Below are positions 8,847 to 19,460 of a stretch of 64,000 nucleotides of DNA, in pieces; the stretch's first letter is position 1; each line of letters opens with the position of its first letter. The DNA lies in the NCBI RefSeq assembly GCF_900142655.1, contig NZ_FRBQ01000001.1, positions 1,180,115 through 1,244,114 on the forward strand. Direction: 5' to 3'. This stretch comes from Phytopseudomonas punonensis (GTDB taxonomy: Bacteria > Pseudomonadota > Gammaproteobacteria > Pseudomonadales > Pseudomonadaceae). Under the pieces are notes generated by a model. It had not been told where the DNA came from. It was given only the letters and a program-made list of their open reading frames with translations, and did not search any database. Both the position numbers and the translations under genes were made by a program.

Positions 8847-10376
8847 TCAGGCCACCGCGCGGCGCATGCTCAGCGCACGGCCCTCGAGCCGACGGGTAAG
8901 ACCATGGCGCTCGATCAGCAGCGCGCCACCCTGCTGCTCGGCCGCACGGCCCCAGTCATCGAGCAGCTCCATGCAGGCATGGTCGACATAGCTGAGGTTG
9001 TCGAGCGGCACGTGCAGGCGGGTGGTCGGCGCAATGCCTTCGAGCACGCTGGCCAGGTGCGGCACCTTGAGGAAGGTCGCCGAGCCGGTCAGGCGTAGCT
9101 CCGCTTCATCGGGGCCGAGCTCGTTGAGGCTGACCTTCAGGCGCGAGGCCTTGCCGGCCAGCTTGAGCAGGGTCAGGGCGAAACCGATCAGCACGCCGGT
9201 CAGCAGGTCGACAGCGACGATGCCCAGGGCGGTCGCGGCATAGATGAACACCGGGGCGCGACCATAACGGCCGAGGCTGCGGATGGCTTTGATGTCGACC
9301 AGCTTGAAGCCGGTGTAGACCAGCACCCCACCCAGGCAGGCGACCGGAATGCTCTGCAGCACCGCCGGCAGCAGCATGACGAAGGCCAGCAGCCAGGCCC
9401 CATGGAAGATGGTCGACATGCGGGTACGGGCGCCGGCCTGGACGTTGGCCGAGCTGCGCACGATCACTCCGGTCATCGGCAGCGCACCGAGCAGGCCGCA
9501 GAGCATGTTGCCGATGCCCTGGGCAGACAGCTCACGATCCAGGTTGGAGCGCGGCCCGGTGTGCATGCGGTCCACCGCCGCGGCCGACAGCAGGGTTTCG
9601 GCACTGGCGATAAAGGCCACCACCACCGCGGCCAGGATGATCTGCGGGTTGGCCAAGTTGAACAGGTCAGCCGGTTGTATCCAGTCGATGGCATCGCTCA
9701 GGTTCGCCGGCACCTCGACCCGCGCCACACCCAGGCCCAGCCACAGGCTGATCAGGGTCATCAGCGTCACGCCGATCAGTGCGCCAGGCAGAAAGCGCAG
9801 GCCCTGGGGGCGCAGCTTGTCCCACAGAAACATGCAGCTGATGGTGCCGAAGCCCAGCAACGCCGCTGCCAGGGCACTGCCGCTACCCAGCCCCGGGATC
9901 GCCTGACGCAAGGTATCCGGGAAGGCCAAAAGATTGTCCAGGCCGGATGCCTGGGGCTTCACATCGAACATCACGTGGAACTGCGAAAGCACGATGAGGA
10001 TGCCGATGCCGGCGAGCATGCCGTACACCACCGCCGGTGCCGTAACGCGGAACCAGCAACCGAGGCGCAGGCGCCCAGCGACCAGTTGCAGCAGGCCGGC
10101 GAGCAGCAGGATCGGCCCGAGCATGGCGATGCCGTGGGTGCGTACCAGCTCGAACACCAGTACGGCCAGGCCGGCGGCGGGGCCGCTGACCTGCAGTGGC
10201 GAGCCGGCCAGCCAACCAACCACCAGACCGCCGATGATGCCGGTGATCAGGCCCTTGGCCGGCGGCATACCGGAAGCGATGGCGATGCCCATGCATAGTG
10301 GCAGGGCGACGAGAAATACCACGATGGATGCCAGTGCATCTCGGGGTAGAGCGGCTTTGAATGAAGTGAGGGTCAT
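8847..10376 (-). CDS. SulP-family anion transporter with STAS domain
   Basis: A 509-residue SLC26/SulP transporter. A membrane domain of many segments (about 1-400) is followed by a short cytoplasmic STAS domain (about 420-505, containing TRLHVPLDNLSYVDHACMELL). Family motifs include LPLCMGIAIASGMPPAKGLITGIIGG and SAAAVDRMHTGPRSNLDREL. SulP proteins carry sulfate, bicarbonate or other anions. The beta-carbonic anhydrase gene lies immediately upstream on the same strand, which favours bicarbonate transport; this is inferred from context. The ATG at 10376 is preferred, with GGAG 8-11 bases upstream on the coding strand. Confidence 0.88.
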   Translation of the reverse strand: MTLTSFKAALPRDALASIVVFLVALPLCMGIAIASGMPPAKGLITGIIGGLVVGWLAGSPLQVSGPAAGLAVLVFELVRTHGIAMLGPILLLAGLLQLVAGRLRLGCWFRVTAPAVVYGMLAGIGILIVLSQFHVMFDVKPQASGLDNLLAFPDTLRQAIPGLGSGSALAAALLGFGTISCMFLWDKLRPQGLRFLPGALIGVTLMTLISLWLGLGVARVEVPANLSDAIDWIQPADLFNLANPQIILAAVVVAFIASAETLLSAAAVDRMHTGPRSNLDRELSAQGIGNMLCGLLGALPMTGVIVRSSANVQAGARTRMSTIFHGAWLLAFVMLLPAVLQSIPVACLGGVLVYTGFKLVDIKAIRSLGRYGRAPVFIYAATALGIVAVDLLTGVLIGFALTLLKLAGKASRLKVSLNELGPDEAELRLTGSATFLKVPHLASVLEGIAPTTRLHVPLDNLSYVDHACMELLDDWGRAAEQQGGALLIERHGLTRRLEGRALSMRRAVA

Positions 10377-10471
10377 GGTGCGGTCTCCTGCAGATCCAGC
10401 GCACAAAAAGTCATGACGATGAGCGACGGCTCACCATCAGCAGGTGTAAGGCAGTCAAAACCCAAGAGGCC

Positions 10472-10495
10472 GTTGCCCTGACTAGTCAGGGCAAC
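10472..10495. promoter_or_regulatory. Perfect 24-bp palindrome between carbonic anhydrase and SulP genes
   Basis: GTTGCCCTGACT at 10472-10483 is followed directly by its reverse complement at 10484-10495, with GGCC just outside each arm. On the minus strand it lies about 80 bases after the carbonic anhydrase stop and about 95 bases before the SulP start. It could be a partial terminator that lowers SulP expression or a dimer operator; the sequence alone does not decide. Confidence 0.5.
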
Positions 10496-10578
10496 AGGCC
10501 CGAATACGGCTGTCGATTATGGGCGGGCTAGCCCGCGGGTCGATTCATGGCCACCGGGTGACGTCCTGTCGCAGCGTC

Positions 10579-11310
10579 TTATGACGCCAGGTAGCGGGCG
10601 CGCGGACTGGCGCTGGGGGTGGTTTCGCCATCGAGGGGCAAGAACTCGCCACGCTCGGCGTCGTACGCCTTGATGGTGCAGTTCTCGATGTCGTAGACCC
10701 AGCCATGAATGAACAGCTGGCCGCTGGCCAGGCGCGCAGCCACGGAGGGGTGGGTACGCAGGTGATCGAGCTGGGCGACCACGTTTTCTTCGGTCAACAC
10801 GCCAAGCTCCTGGTGTTCGGCGCAGCCGCAGCTCTGCTGGGTAACGGTCTTGGCGACCTCGGCGTGGCGTAGCCAGGCCTTGACCGTCGGCATGCGTTCA
10901 ATGCTCTGTGGGTTGAGCACCGCCTTCATGGCACCGCAGTCGGAGTGGCCACAGATGATGATGTGCTGCACGCCCAGCCCCATCACCGCGTATTCGATGG
11001 CAGTGGAAACACCACCATTCATCTGGCCATAAGGCGGCACCACGTTGCCGACGTTACGGGTCACGAACAGCGAACCGGGGTCACTCTGGGTGATCAGCTC
11101 AGGGACGATGCGCGAGTCCGCGCAGGTGATGAACATGGCTTGCGGGCTTTGCTGGCGGGCCAGTTTGCTGAACAGCTCGCGCTGGTCGGGGAAAACATCG
11201 GTGCGAAAACGCTGAAAGCCATCAAGCAGAGTTTGCAGGGCCTCATCTGCACTCTGCTTACCGGCTGCGTTGGGTGTGGCGGATCGGATGGAACGGATGC
11301 GCTCGCTCAT
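10579..11310 (-). CDS. Beta-class carbonic anhydrase (copy 1)
   Basis: A 243-residue cytoplasmic zinc enzyme that interconverts CO2 and bicarbonate. Zinc ligands and the catalytic dyad are visible: ITCADSRIVPELI (Cys, Asp and Arg, near 61-73) and IICGHSDCGAMKAVL (His and Cys, near 117-131). The TRNVGN and NGGVSTAIEYAV motifs are intact. It lies directly upstream of the SulP transporter in the same direction. A close paralogue is at 23303-24028. Confidence 0.93.
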   Translation of the reverse strand: MSERIRSIRSATPNAAGKQSADEALQTLLDGFQRFRTDVFPDQRELFSKLARQQSPQAMFITCADSRIVPELITQSDPGSLFVTRNVGNVVPPYGQMNGGVSTAIEYAVMGLGVQHIIICGHSDCGAMKAVLNPQSIERMPTVKAWLRHAEVAKTVTQQSCGCAEHQELGVLTEENVVAQLDHLRTHPSVAARLASGQLFIHGWVYDIENCTIKAYDAERGEFLPLDGETTPSASPRARYLAS

Positions 11311-11714
11311 GGTGCCTCCTGGTTTTCAGTCGTGATATTGACTTGCCATCTAATGGCAGCCTGCTTCGTGACTATTTGGTCACATCGCAGACGAAGTTAC
11401 CCATGAAGGCTTAAACCAACCTTAATCACAAGAAATGCAGGCCAAATCGGCAGACGTTATGTAACGGCAGTGCCACTTCGTCAGGCTCATTCGAGCCAAT
11501 TAGGCAGCCGCTCTACCAAGGCGCTGATAGCGATTCCGTAGAAAACCGTGCAGATGTCGCAGGTGTTACCGCGAGCGGTTTTTGATCAGAAAACGCACAG
11601 TAGCTGCGTGATGCCCGCACAGGACGAGCTACTGGCGATATCGTTCAAGTAAGGAGCGTCGGGCAGTTTTTACGCACATGCGGCGTAAAGCTGCCCGACG
11701 CTGCAGCGCAGCGA
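11311..11714. other. Non-coding spacer between carbonic anhydrase 1 and pgi
   Basis: About 400 bases without a convincing gene. The right side (11655-11702) holds the pgi hairpin. The left side presumably carries the promoter of the carbonic anhydrase gene. Nothing else was recognised, and short reading frames here lack ribosome-binding sites and family similarity. Confidence 0.5.
11655..11702 (-). terminator. Long hairpin after pgi
   Basis: Outer arms AGCGTCGGGCAG (11655-11666) and CTGCCCGACGCT (11691-11702) are perfectly complementary. Inside them TTTACGC (11669-11675) pairs with GCGTAAA (11683-11689). It starts 13 bases after the pgi stop on the minus strand and probably terminates pgi. 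Confidence 0.7.
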
Positions 11715-13379
11715 TCAGCCGCGGTGGTGACCGCGGAAGAAGTTGATCAGGCCCTGGGTAGAGCCATCTTCGGCGGCGACTTCATCGCTGCCGACCATGC
11801 GCGAATAGACGCCTTTGCCCAGCTCCTTGCCGAGCTCAACGCCCCACTGGTCGAAGGCGTTATTGCCCCAGATGACGCTCTGCACGAACACCTTGTGCTC
11901 ATACATGGCGATCAGCGCGCCCAGGCGACGGGGGCTGACGCGCTCCATCACCAAGGTGTTGCTCGGCCGGTTGCCGGGGATCACCTTGTGCGGCGCCAGG
12001 CGCTGCACGTCGTCTTCGCTCATGCCCTTGGCGCGCAGTTCGGCCTCGGCTTCCTCGCGGGATTTACCGAGCATCAGCGCCTGGCTCTGCGACAGGCAGT
12101 TGGCGTACAACCACTGATGGTGGTCGGCGACCGGGTTGTAGCTGCTCACCGGGACGATGAAATCCGCCGGGATCAGTTGGGTGCCCTGGTGCAGCAACTG
12201 GTGGTAAGCATGCTGGCCGTTACAGCCCACACCGCCCCAGATCACCGGCCCGGTAGCCACGTTGACCGGCTGGCCATCGCCGCGCACGCTCTTGCCGTTG
12301 GACTCCATGTCCAGCTGCTGCAGGTGCTTGGTGATGTTACGCAGGTAGTGGTCGTACGGCAGGATGGCGTGGCTCTGGGCATTCCAGAAGTTGCCGTACC
12401 ACACGCCCAGCAGGGCCAGCAGCACCGGCATGTTCTCCTCGAACGGCGCGGTCTTGAAGTGCTCGTCCATGCGATAGGCACCGGACAGCAGCTCCTTGAA
12501 GTTGGACATGCCGATGGACAGGGCAATCGGCAAGCCGATGGCCGACCACAACGAGTAACGGCCGCCGACCCAGTCCCACATCGGGAAGATGTTTTCCTCG
12601 CGGATACCAAAGCCCACCGCCGCTTCACGGTTGCTCGATACAGCGATGAAATGGCGATACAACTCGGCTTCCGAGCCGCCCTGGGCCAGATACCAGCCGC
12701 GGGCGGCGTGGGCGTTCTTCAGGGTTTCCAAGGTGCCGAAGGATTTCGACGAGACGATGAACAGGGTGGTTTCGGCACGCAGCTTGGCGGCCAGCTCATG
12801 GAACTCGCTGCCGTCGATGTTGGCCAGGTAATGGCAACGCACGCCGCGCTGGGCGAACGGCAGCAGCGCCTCGGAAACCAACTGCGGGCCCAAGAAGGAG
12901 CCGCCGATGCCGATGTTCACCACGTCGGTGATCGGCTTCTCGGTGTAGCCGCGCCACAGACCGTTGTGGATGCGCCCGACCAGCTCGGTCATCTGCTGCA
13001 GCACACGCTGCACCTCGGGGATGATGTCGACGCCATCGACTTCCACCTTGTCGCCCAGTGGGCGGCGCAAAGCGGTATGCAATGCCGGGCGCTGTTCGGT
13101 GTTGTTCAGCAGTTCACCGTCGAACAGTGCACGAATGCCTCGCTCGAGGCCGACTTCACGGGCCAGGTTGACCAGCAGCTCGCGGGTTTCGGTGTTGATC
13201 AGGTTCTTCGAGTAATCCAGGAACAACCCGCAACCGCTCAGGCTGAAGGTCTCGAAACGCTGCGGGTCGGCAGCGAAGGCCTGGCGCATGCTGAAGCTGG
13301 CGAGGCGCTCGCGGTGCGCGACCAGGGCTTGCCAGCTCGGCAGTTGGGTGACATCCAGCGATGAAGAAAGGTGCGGCAT
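11715..13379 (-). CDS. pgi: Glucose-6-phosphate isomerase Pgi
   Basis: A 554-residue cytoplasmic enzyme interconverting glucose-6-phosphate and fructose-6-phosphate. Two family signatures are clear: [20 protein letters not shown] (about 148-167) and the late [32 protein letters not shown]. The catalytic Glu/His region ([25 protein letters not shown]) is intact. It is oriented with the mannitol cluster and lies about 110 bases after the fructokinase gene, fitting a role in handling fructose-6-phosphate made from mannitol. Confidence 0.96.
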   Translation of the reverse strand: MPHLSSSLDVTQLPSWQALVAHRERLASFSMRQAFAADPQRFETFSLSGCGLFLDYSKNLINTETRELLVNLAREVGLERGIRALFDGELLNNTEQRPALHTALRRPLGDKVEVDGVDIIPEVQRVLQQMTELVGRIHNGLWRGYTEKPITDVVNIGIGGSFLGPQLVSEALLPFAQRGVRCHYLANIDGSEFHELAAKLRAETTLFIVSSKSFGTLETLKNAHAARGWYLAQGGSEAELYRHFIAVSSNREAAVGFGIREENIFPMWDWVGGRYSLWSAIGLPIALSIGMSNFKELLSGAYRMDEHFKTAPFEENMPVLLALLGVWYGNFWNAQSHAILPYDHYLRNITKHLQQLDMESNGKSVRGDGQPVNVATGPVIWGGVGCNGQHAYHQLLHQGTQLIPADFIVPVSSYNPVADHHQWLYANCLSQSQALMLGKSREEAEAELRAKGMSEDDVQRLAPHKVIPGNRPSNTLVMERVSPRRLGALIAMYEHKVFVQSVIWGNNAFDQWGVELGKELGKGVYSRMVGSDEVAAEDGSTQGLINFFRGHHRG

Positions 13380-13492
13380 GAAGACTCCTTGGTTCGGGCC
13401 AGCCAGGCTGGCCTCGCGAATTCGATTACATGCCGTAGGTTGTATGGCGTTGGCAATACTGCGTTGAAAATTGCCTACCGCGCCTCACGTTC

Positions 13493-14440
13493 CTAAACGG
13501 CCTGGTTACCCTGCAGCTCGTGTCGATATGGCAACTGCGGGCCAACCCGTGAACAGGTCAACGCCGCGGCCTGTACCGCGAAATCGAGCATTTCATCGAG
13601 CCTCTCACGAGACAGCGCCGTGAGGCCAGCCGGGCTGTCCAGCCCATGCTGCACCAGGTAGGCGATGATCGCCGCCTGGAAGGTATCGCCGGCGCCCACG
13701 GTGTCACGGGTGACCACCTGGCGTGCCGGAACCGACCAGTGCCCGTGCTGCCGGCTGAACACACTCGCCCCTTCGCTGCCGCGGGTCAGGAACACCACCT
13801 GGCAACGCTGGGCCAGCCAGCGCTCGATGCTCGTCGACGGGGGAACGCCGGGATACAGCAGCTCCAGGTCCTCCTCGCTGACCTTGATCAGATGCGCGTG
13901 AGCGGCAAAAGATTCAATTCGCTGCCTCCAGCGTTCGATATCGGGCGCCGGATTGAGGCGCACGTTGGGATCCAGGCTGATCAGCCGCCGCCCGCTCTCG
14001 CGTTCGACCAGCGCCAGCAGGGTGTCACCAACCGGCGGCACCACCAGCGAATAGGAGCCGACATGCAGGCCGGTCACCTGCTCATCCAGCGCCGGCAGGT
14101 GCTCGGCCAGCAGTTGGCGATCGGCACAGCCTTCGCCGCGGAACATGTACTGCGGCGAGCCCTGGGCATCCAGGGCGACCATGGCCATGGTGGTCGGCGC
14201 GTCGCTGGCGACCAGATAGCGGTCGCTGACGCCCTCCTCATTCAGCACCTGGCGCAGGCGCTGGCCAAGGTAGTCGCTGGAAATACCACCGAACAGCGCC
14301 GACTCGACGCCCAGTCGGCGCAAACCGACCGCCACGTTGAACGGCGAGCCGCCGGCCAGGGCCTTGAAATTCAGCTCGCTGCTGCGCTCGCCGGGGTTGC
14401 AGAAGAAATCGAACAGGGCTTCGCCGCATACCAGGTACAT
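13493..14440 (-). CDS. mtlZ: Fructokinase (PfkB family), MtlZ
   Basis: A 315-residue ribokinase/PfkB-family sugar kinase. The N-terminal GGSPFNVAVGLRRLGVESALFGGIS block binds the sugar. The C-terminal TRDTVGAGDTFQAAIIAYL carries the ATP-site signature with the catalytic Asp in GAGD. As the last gene of the mannitol operon it should phosphorylate fructose made by mannitol 2-dehydrogenase, as described for MtlZ in P. fluorescens. Pgi is encoded just downstream. Confidence 0.88.
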   Translation of the reverse strand: MYLVCGEALFDFFCNPGERSSELNFKALAGGSPFNVAVGLRRLGVESALFGGISSDYLGQRLRQVLNEEGVSDRYLVASDAPTTMAMVALDAQGSPQYMFRGEGCADRQLLAEHLPALDEQVTGLHVGSYSLVVPPVGDTLLALVERESGRRLISLDPNVRLNPAPDIERWRQRIESFAAHAHLIKVSEEDLELLYPGVPPSTSIERWLAQRCQVVFLTRGSEGASVFSRQHGHWSVPARQVVTRDTVGAGDTFQAAIIAYLVQHGLDSPAGLTALSRERLDEMLDFAVQAAALTCSRVGPQLPYRHELQGNQAV

Positions 14441-14510
14441 GGAATCTCCGCGTCACGGAACAGGCGCATTCGCGCTGGGAAAGGGCCGGCGGCAGTGCCA
14501 CCGGATCGGA

Positions 14511-15995
14511 TTATTGCAGCCCGCGCACCTGCTCACGATAGCGCTGGTAAACGCCCTCGTAGGCGCGGCTGCGCAATTCGTCGGGCTCGGCGCCACGGCT
14601 GTGATCGAAACGCACGCAACGCTCGCACAGCGCATCCAGGCTCACTGCCTCGCCATGCCGGTGACTGACGCACCAGGCCGCCTGGATCGCCGCGCCGAGC
14701 GCCGCCGCCTCGGTGTGCCGCGGGCAGGTCACGGGCGCGCCCATGATGTCGGCGACGATCTGCCGCCAGGTCGCGCTCTTCGCGCCACCACCGATCAGGC
14801 GGATGCTGTCGCTGCGAATGCCGCTGGCGCGCAGCAGGTCGAGGCCATAGCGCAAGCCAAAAGTGGTGCCCTCCACCACCGCGCGGCAGAGGTTGGCGCG
14901 GGTCAGGTTCTCCGCCGTCAGGCCATGCAGGCTGGCGGTGGCCTGGGGCAGCGCCGGCACCCGCTCGCCGTTGAGGAACGGCAGCATCAGTACGCCCCCG
15001 GCACCAATCGGCGCCTCGCCGACCAGGGTGCCAAAACTGTCGACATCCAGCCCCAGCAGGTCGCGGATCGCGCCGCTGGCATTGGTCAGGTTCATGGTAC
15101 AGATCAGCGGCAGCCAGCCGCCGGAGGACGAACAGAAGGTCGCCACCTGCGGATGCGGGCTGACCTGCGGTTGCTCGGCATAGGCATACACCGTGCCCGA
15201 GGTGCCAAGGCTCATGGTGATGGCGCCCGGGGCGATATTGCCGGTGCCGATGGCGCCCATCATGTTGTCGCCGCCGCCACTGGCGACCAGCGCCCTGGGG
15301 TTGAGGCCCAGGCGCTCGGCGATCTGCGGGCGGATCGTGCCGACACAGCGATGGGACTCGATCAGCTCCGGCAAGGCCTTTACCAGGGCGCCGCTCGGGT
15401 CGATCAGCTCCAGCAGCGCGGTGTCCCAGGTGCGCGTGCGCACGTTGAAGTACCCCGTGCCCGAGGCATCGCCATATTCGGCGCAGGCGCGCCCGGTCAG
15501 CCAGTAGTTGAGATAGTCGTGGGGCAACAGAATATGGGCGATACGGGCGAACACCTCGGGGTGGTGGTCGCGCGTCCACAGCAGTTTCGACACCGTGTAG
15601 CCCGGTGCGATGGCCAGGCCGAGGCGCTCCAGGGAGCCGCTGTCGCCGCCGAGCTGGTCCAGCAGATGGGCGTTCTCGGCCGCCGATTCGGTGTCGCACC
15701 ACAGCTTGGCTGGGCGCAGCACTTCGCCCTTGGCATCGAGCAACACCAGGCCATGCTGCTGGCCGGACACGCCAATGCCGAGGATCTCGCTGCCCGCCAC
15801 CCCGGCCTGCTGCAGGGCCTGGGCGGTGGCTTGCTCGAAGGCCAGCAGCCAGTCGGCCGGATCCTGCTCGCGGCGCCCATTGGCACCGCTGATCAGCCGG
15901 TGCGCGGCGCTGCCTTCTCCCAGCACCTCTCCGCTGTGGATATCGAGGATCAGCGCCTTGGTGCCCTGGGTGCCGCAATCGATGCCGAGGTACAT
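14511..15995 (-). CDS. mtlY: Xylulokinase (FGGY family), MtlY
   Basis: A 494-residue FGGY carbohydrate kinase. It starts MYLGIDCGTQGTKALILD and has GVSGQQHGLVLLD (sugar site), and GTSGTVYAY and GGGAKSATWRQIVADI in the C-terminal ATP domain. Family resemblance and operon position match the MtlY/XylB xylulokinase of Pseudomonas mannitol clusters, which acts on xylulose formed from D-arabitol by the same dehydrogenase. Only 3 bases separate it from mtlD. Confidence 0.9.
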   Translation of the reverse strand: MYLGIDCGTQGTKALILDIHSGEVLGEGSAAHRLISGANGRREQDPADWLLAFEQATAQALQQAGVAGSEILGIGVSGQQHGLVLLDAKGEVLRPAKLWCDTESAAENAHLLDQLGGDSGSLERLGLAIAPGYTVSKLLWTRDHHPEVFARIAHILLPHDYLNYWLTGRACAEYGDASGTGYFNVRTRTWDTALLELIDPSGALVKALPELIESHRCVGTIRPQIAERLGLNPRALVASGGGDNMMGAIGTGNIAPGAITMSLGTSGTVYAYAEQPQVSPHPQVATFCSSSGGWLPLICTMNLTNASGAIRDLLGLDVDSFGTLVGEAPIGAGGVLMLPFLNGERVPALPQATASLHGLTAENLTRANLCRAVVEGTTFGLRYGLDLLRASGIRSDSIRLIGGGAKSATWRQIVADIMGAPVTCPRHTEAAALGAAIQAAWCVSHRHGEAVSLDALCERCVRFDHSRGAEPDELRSRAYEGVYQRYREQVRGLQ

Positions 15996-15998
15996 GGC

Positions 15999-17474
15999 TC
16001 AGTCACCCAGGAGGGTCTGCAGGGTGCGCGTCACGCCGAGCTTGCGCAGGCTGTCGTAGCACAGCTCGAAGGCGGTGACGAAAGCAGCCGACTGCGGGAT
16101 GGCAGTGCCGAAGATCACCTCGACGCCGAGCACGCGCTCGCGCACCTGGTCGTCATCGCTGACCAACGCCTGGCAGAACTCGGCGCGCGGATCGGGAATC
16201 CGGTAGCTGGTGCCCTTCTCGTCGACCCCCTTGAGGTACAGCGCCCAGGCCGCGACCACCAGAGCGGCGCGCTCCAGCGAACGACCGTCCTCGATCAGCC
16301 GGTTGATGGTCGGCACGATGAACTTGGGAAATTTCGACGAGCCGTCCGAGCACACGCGCTCGAGCTGATCGGCGATGGCCTGGTTGGAGAAGCGCTCGAT
16401 CAGGGTGTCCTTGTAGCCTTCCAGATCGATGCCCGGCACCGCCGCCAGCTGCGGGGTCACGTCCAGGTCCATGAAGGTGCGTACGTAGCGACGGAACAGC
16501 GGGTCGTTCATGGCCTCGTGAACGTAGCGGTAGCCCTTGAGAAAGCCCAGGTAGGTCAACGCCAGATGGCTGCCGTTGAGCAGCTTGATCTTCATCTCTT
16601 CGTAGGGCGTGACGTCATCGGTGAACTGCACGCCGACCTTTTCCCAGGCTGGGCGACCGTTGACGAACTTGTCTTCCAGCACCCATTGCAGGAACGGCTC
16701 GCAGACCACCGGCCAGGCGTCTTCGACGCCATGGCGCTCGGCCAGCTGCGCGCGATGCGCATCGCTGGTCATTGGCGTGATGCGGTCGACCATGGCATTG
16801 GGGAAGCTCACATGGCTGTCGATCCAGCTCGCCAGCTCATGGTCGGCCAAATGGGCGAAGGCCAGCAGCGCCTTGCGGGTCACCGCGCCGTTGTGCGGCA
16901 GGTTATCGCAGGACATCAGGGTGAACGCCGGGGTGCCGGCAGCGCGGCGTTTGGCCAGGGCCGCGCAGAGGAAACCGAACACGCTGCGCGGCGCTTGCGG
17001 GTGCGCCAGGTCGTGCTGGATATCCGGCAGGTGGGCCATGAACTCGCCGGTGCTGTCATCGATGCAGTAGCCGCCTTCGGTGATGGTCAGCGAGACGATA
17101 CGGATCGCCGGGTCGGCCAGTTTGTCGATCAGCGCCGCCGGCGAATCCTCGGCCAGCAACATGCCGTTGATGGCACCGACCACGCGCACTTCCAGGCCCG
17201 GCTCGTCGCCCAGCACCAGCATGGTGTAGAGGTGATCCTGCTCGGCCAGCGCCTGCTGCATGGCGCGATCTTCGCGGCGCAGGCCGACGCCGCAGATGCC
17301 CCACTCGCGGGCTTCGCCGCGGTTGAGCAGGGCTTCGGTGTAGATCGCCTGGTGGGCACGGTGGAAGCCGCCGACGCCGATATGGGCGATGCCCTGGCGC
17401 ACGGTCGAGGGGTCGTAAACCGGCACTTCGACTTCCGGAGCCAGTGCAGCGAGATTCTTGCGATTCAATTTCAT
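15999..17474 (-). CDS. mtlD: Mannitol 2-dehydrogenase MtlD
   Basis: A 491-residue polyol-specific long-chain dehydrogenase that oxidises D-mannitol to fructose (and often D-arabitol to xylulose) with NAD. The NAD site is near residue 30 (IAHIGVGGFHRAHQAIYTEAL). The catalytic Lys lies in the MKIKLLNGSHLALTYLG block, which also carries the conserved Asn and His. Length and motifs match the P. fluorescens enzyme. Confidence 0.93.
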   Translation of the reverse strand: MKLNRKNLAALAPEVEVPVYDPSTVRQGIAHIGVGGFHRAHQAIYTEALLNRGEAREWGICGVGLRREDRAMQQALAEQDHLYTMLVLGDEPGLEVRVVGAINGMLLAEDSPAALIDKLADPAIRIVSLTITEGGYCIDDSTGEFMAHLPDIQHDLAHPQAPRSVFGFLCAALAKRRAAGTPAFTLMSCDNLPHNGAVTRKALLAFAHLADHELASWIDSHVSFPNAMVDRITPMTSDAHRAQLAERHGVEDAWPVVCEPFLQWVLEDKFVNGRPAWEKVGVQFTDDVTPYEEMKIKLLNGSHLALTYLGFLKGYRYVHEAMNDPLFRRYVRTFMDLDVTPQLAAVPGIDLEGYKDTLIERFSNQAIADQLERVCSDGSSKFPKFIVPTINRLIEDGRSLERAALVVAAWALYLKGVDEKGTSYRIPDPRAEFCQALVSDDDQVRERVLGVEVIFGTAIPQSAAFVTAFELCYDSLRKLGVTRTLQTLLGD

Positions 17475-17491
17475 GGGGCGATTCCTGCGCG

Positions 17492-18598
<1,107 letters not shown>

Positions 18599-18616
18599 GG
18601 CTCTTGATCCTTCTTG

Positions 18617-19450
18617 TTATTTCACAGCGCCGAACGACAGGCCGCGCACCAGCTGCTTCTGGCTGATCCAGCCGAAGATCAGAATGGGCGCACAGGCGAG
18701 GGTCGAAACGGCGGAAAGCTTGGCCCAGAACAGGCCTTCGGGACTGGAGTAGGACGCCACCAGCGCGGTCAGCGGCGCGGCGGCGGAGCTGGTCAGGTTG
18801 AGCGACCAGAACGCCTCGTTCCAGCACAGGATCAGCGACAGCAGCATGGTCGAGGCCAGGCCGCCGCGGGCGATGGGCAGCAGCACGCGAACGATTTCCT
18901 GCCAGGTGGTGGCGCCATCCAGCCGCGCTGCTTCGAGGATCTCGCCGGGGATGTCCTTGAAGTAGGTGTACACCATCCACACCACGATCGGCAGGTTGAT
19001 CAGGGTGTAGATGACGATCAGCGCGATGCGCGAATCGAGCAGGCCGAACTGCTTGGCCAAGAGATAAATCGGCACCAGCACGCCCACCGGCGGCAGCATC
19101 TTGGTGGACAGCATCCACAGCAGCGTGCCCTTGGTGCGCTTGGTCTCGAAGAACGCCATCGAGTAGGCCGCCGGCACCGCGATGAGCATGCACAGCAGGG
19201 TCGCCGAGAAGGAGATCAGCACCGAATTCCAGGCGTAGGCGAAGTAGTCGCTGCGCTCGTTGATGTGCAGGTAGTTCTCCAGGGTCGGCGTGAAGATGAA
19301 CTGCGGTGGCGTGGCGAAGGCATCCAGCTCGGTCTTCAGGCTGGTCAGCACCATCCAGAAGATCGGAAAGAAGATCAGTGCGGCCACGGCCCAGGCCAGC
19401 GTGCCGACCAGCACGCTCTGCAGGCGACGGGATTGCTTCAGGGTCAGCAT
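18617..19450 (-). CDS. mtlG: Mannitol ABC transporter permease MtlG
   Basis: A 277-residue inner-membrane permease of the MalG type with about six membrane segments. The EAA coupling loop is visible at GEILEAARLDGATTWQEIVRVLLP (about 165-188). It pairs with MtlF, whose gene ends 10 bases upstream. Confidence 0.91.
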   Translation of the reverse strand: MLTLKQSRRLQSVLVGTLAWAVAALIFFPIFWMVLTSLKTELDAFATPPQFIFTPTLENYLHINERSDYFAYAWNSVLISFSATLLCMLIAVPAAYSMAFFETKRTKGTLLWMLSTKMLPPVGVLVPIYLLAKQFGLLDSRIALIVIYTLINLPIVVWMVYTYFKDIPGEILEAARLDGATTWQEIVRVLLPIARGGLASTMLLSLILCWNEAFWSLNLTSSAAAPLTALVASYSSPEGLFWAKLSAVSTLACAPILIFGWISQKQLVRGLSFGAVK

Positions 19451-19460
19451 CTCGGAGCCC

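Noticed and set aside
11724..13364. A 546-codon open frame opposite pgi
   Set aside because: Pgi is certain from two family signatures; the opposite frame has no motif and no ribosome-binding site.
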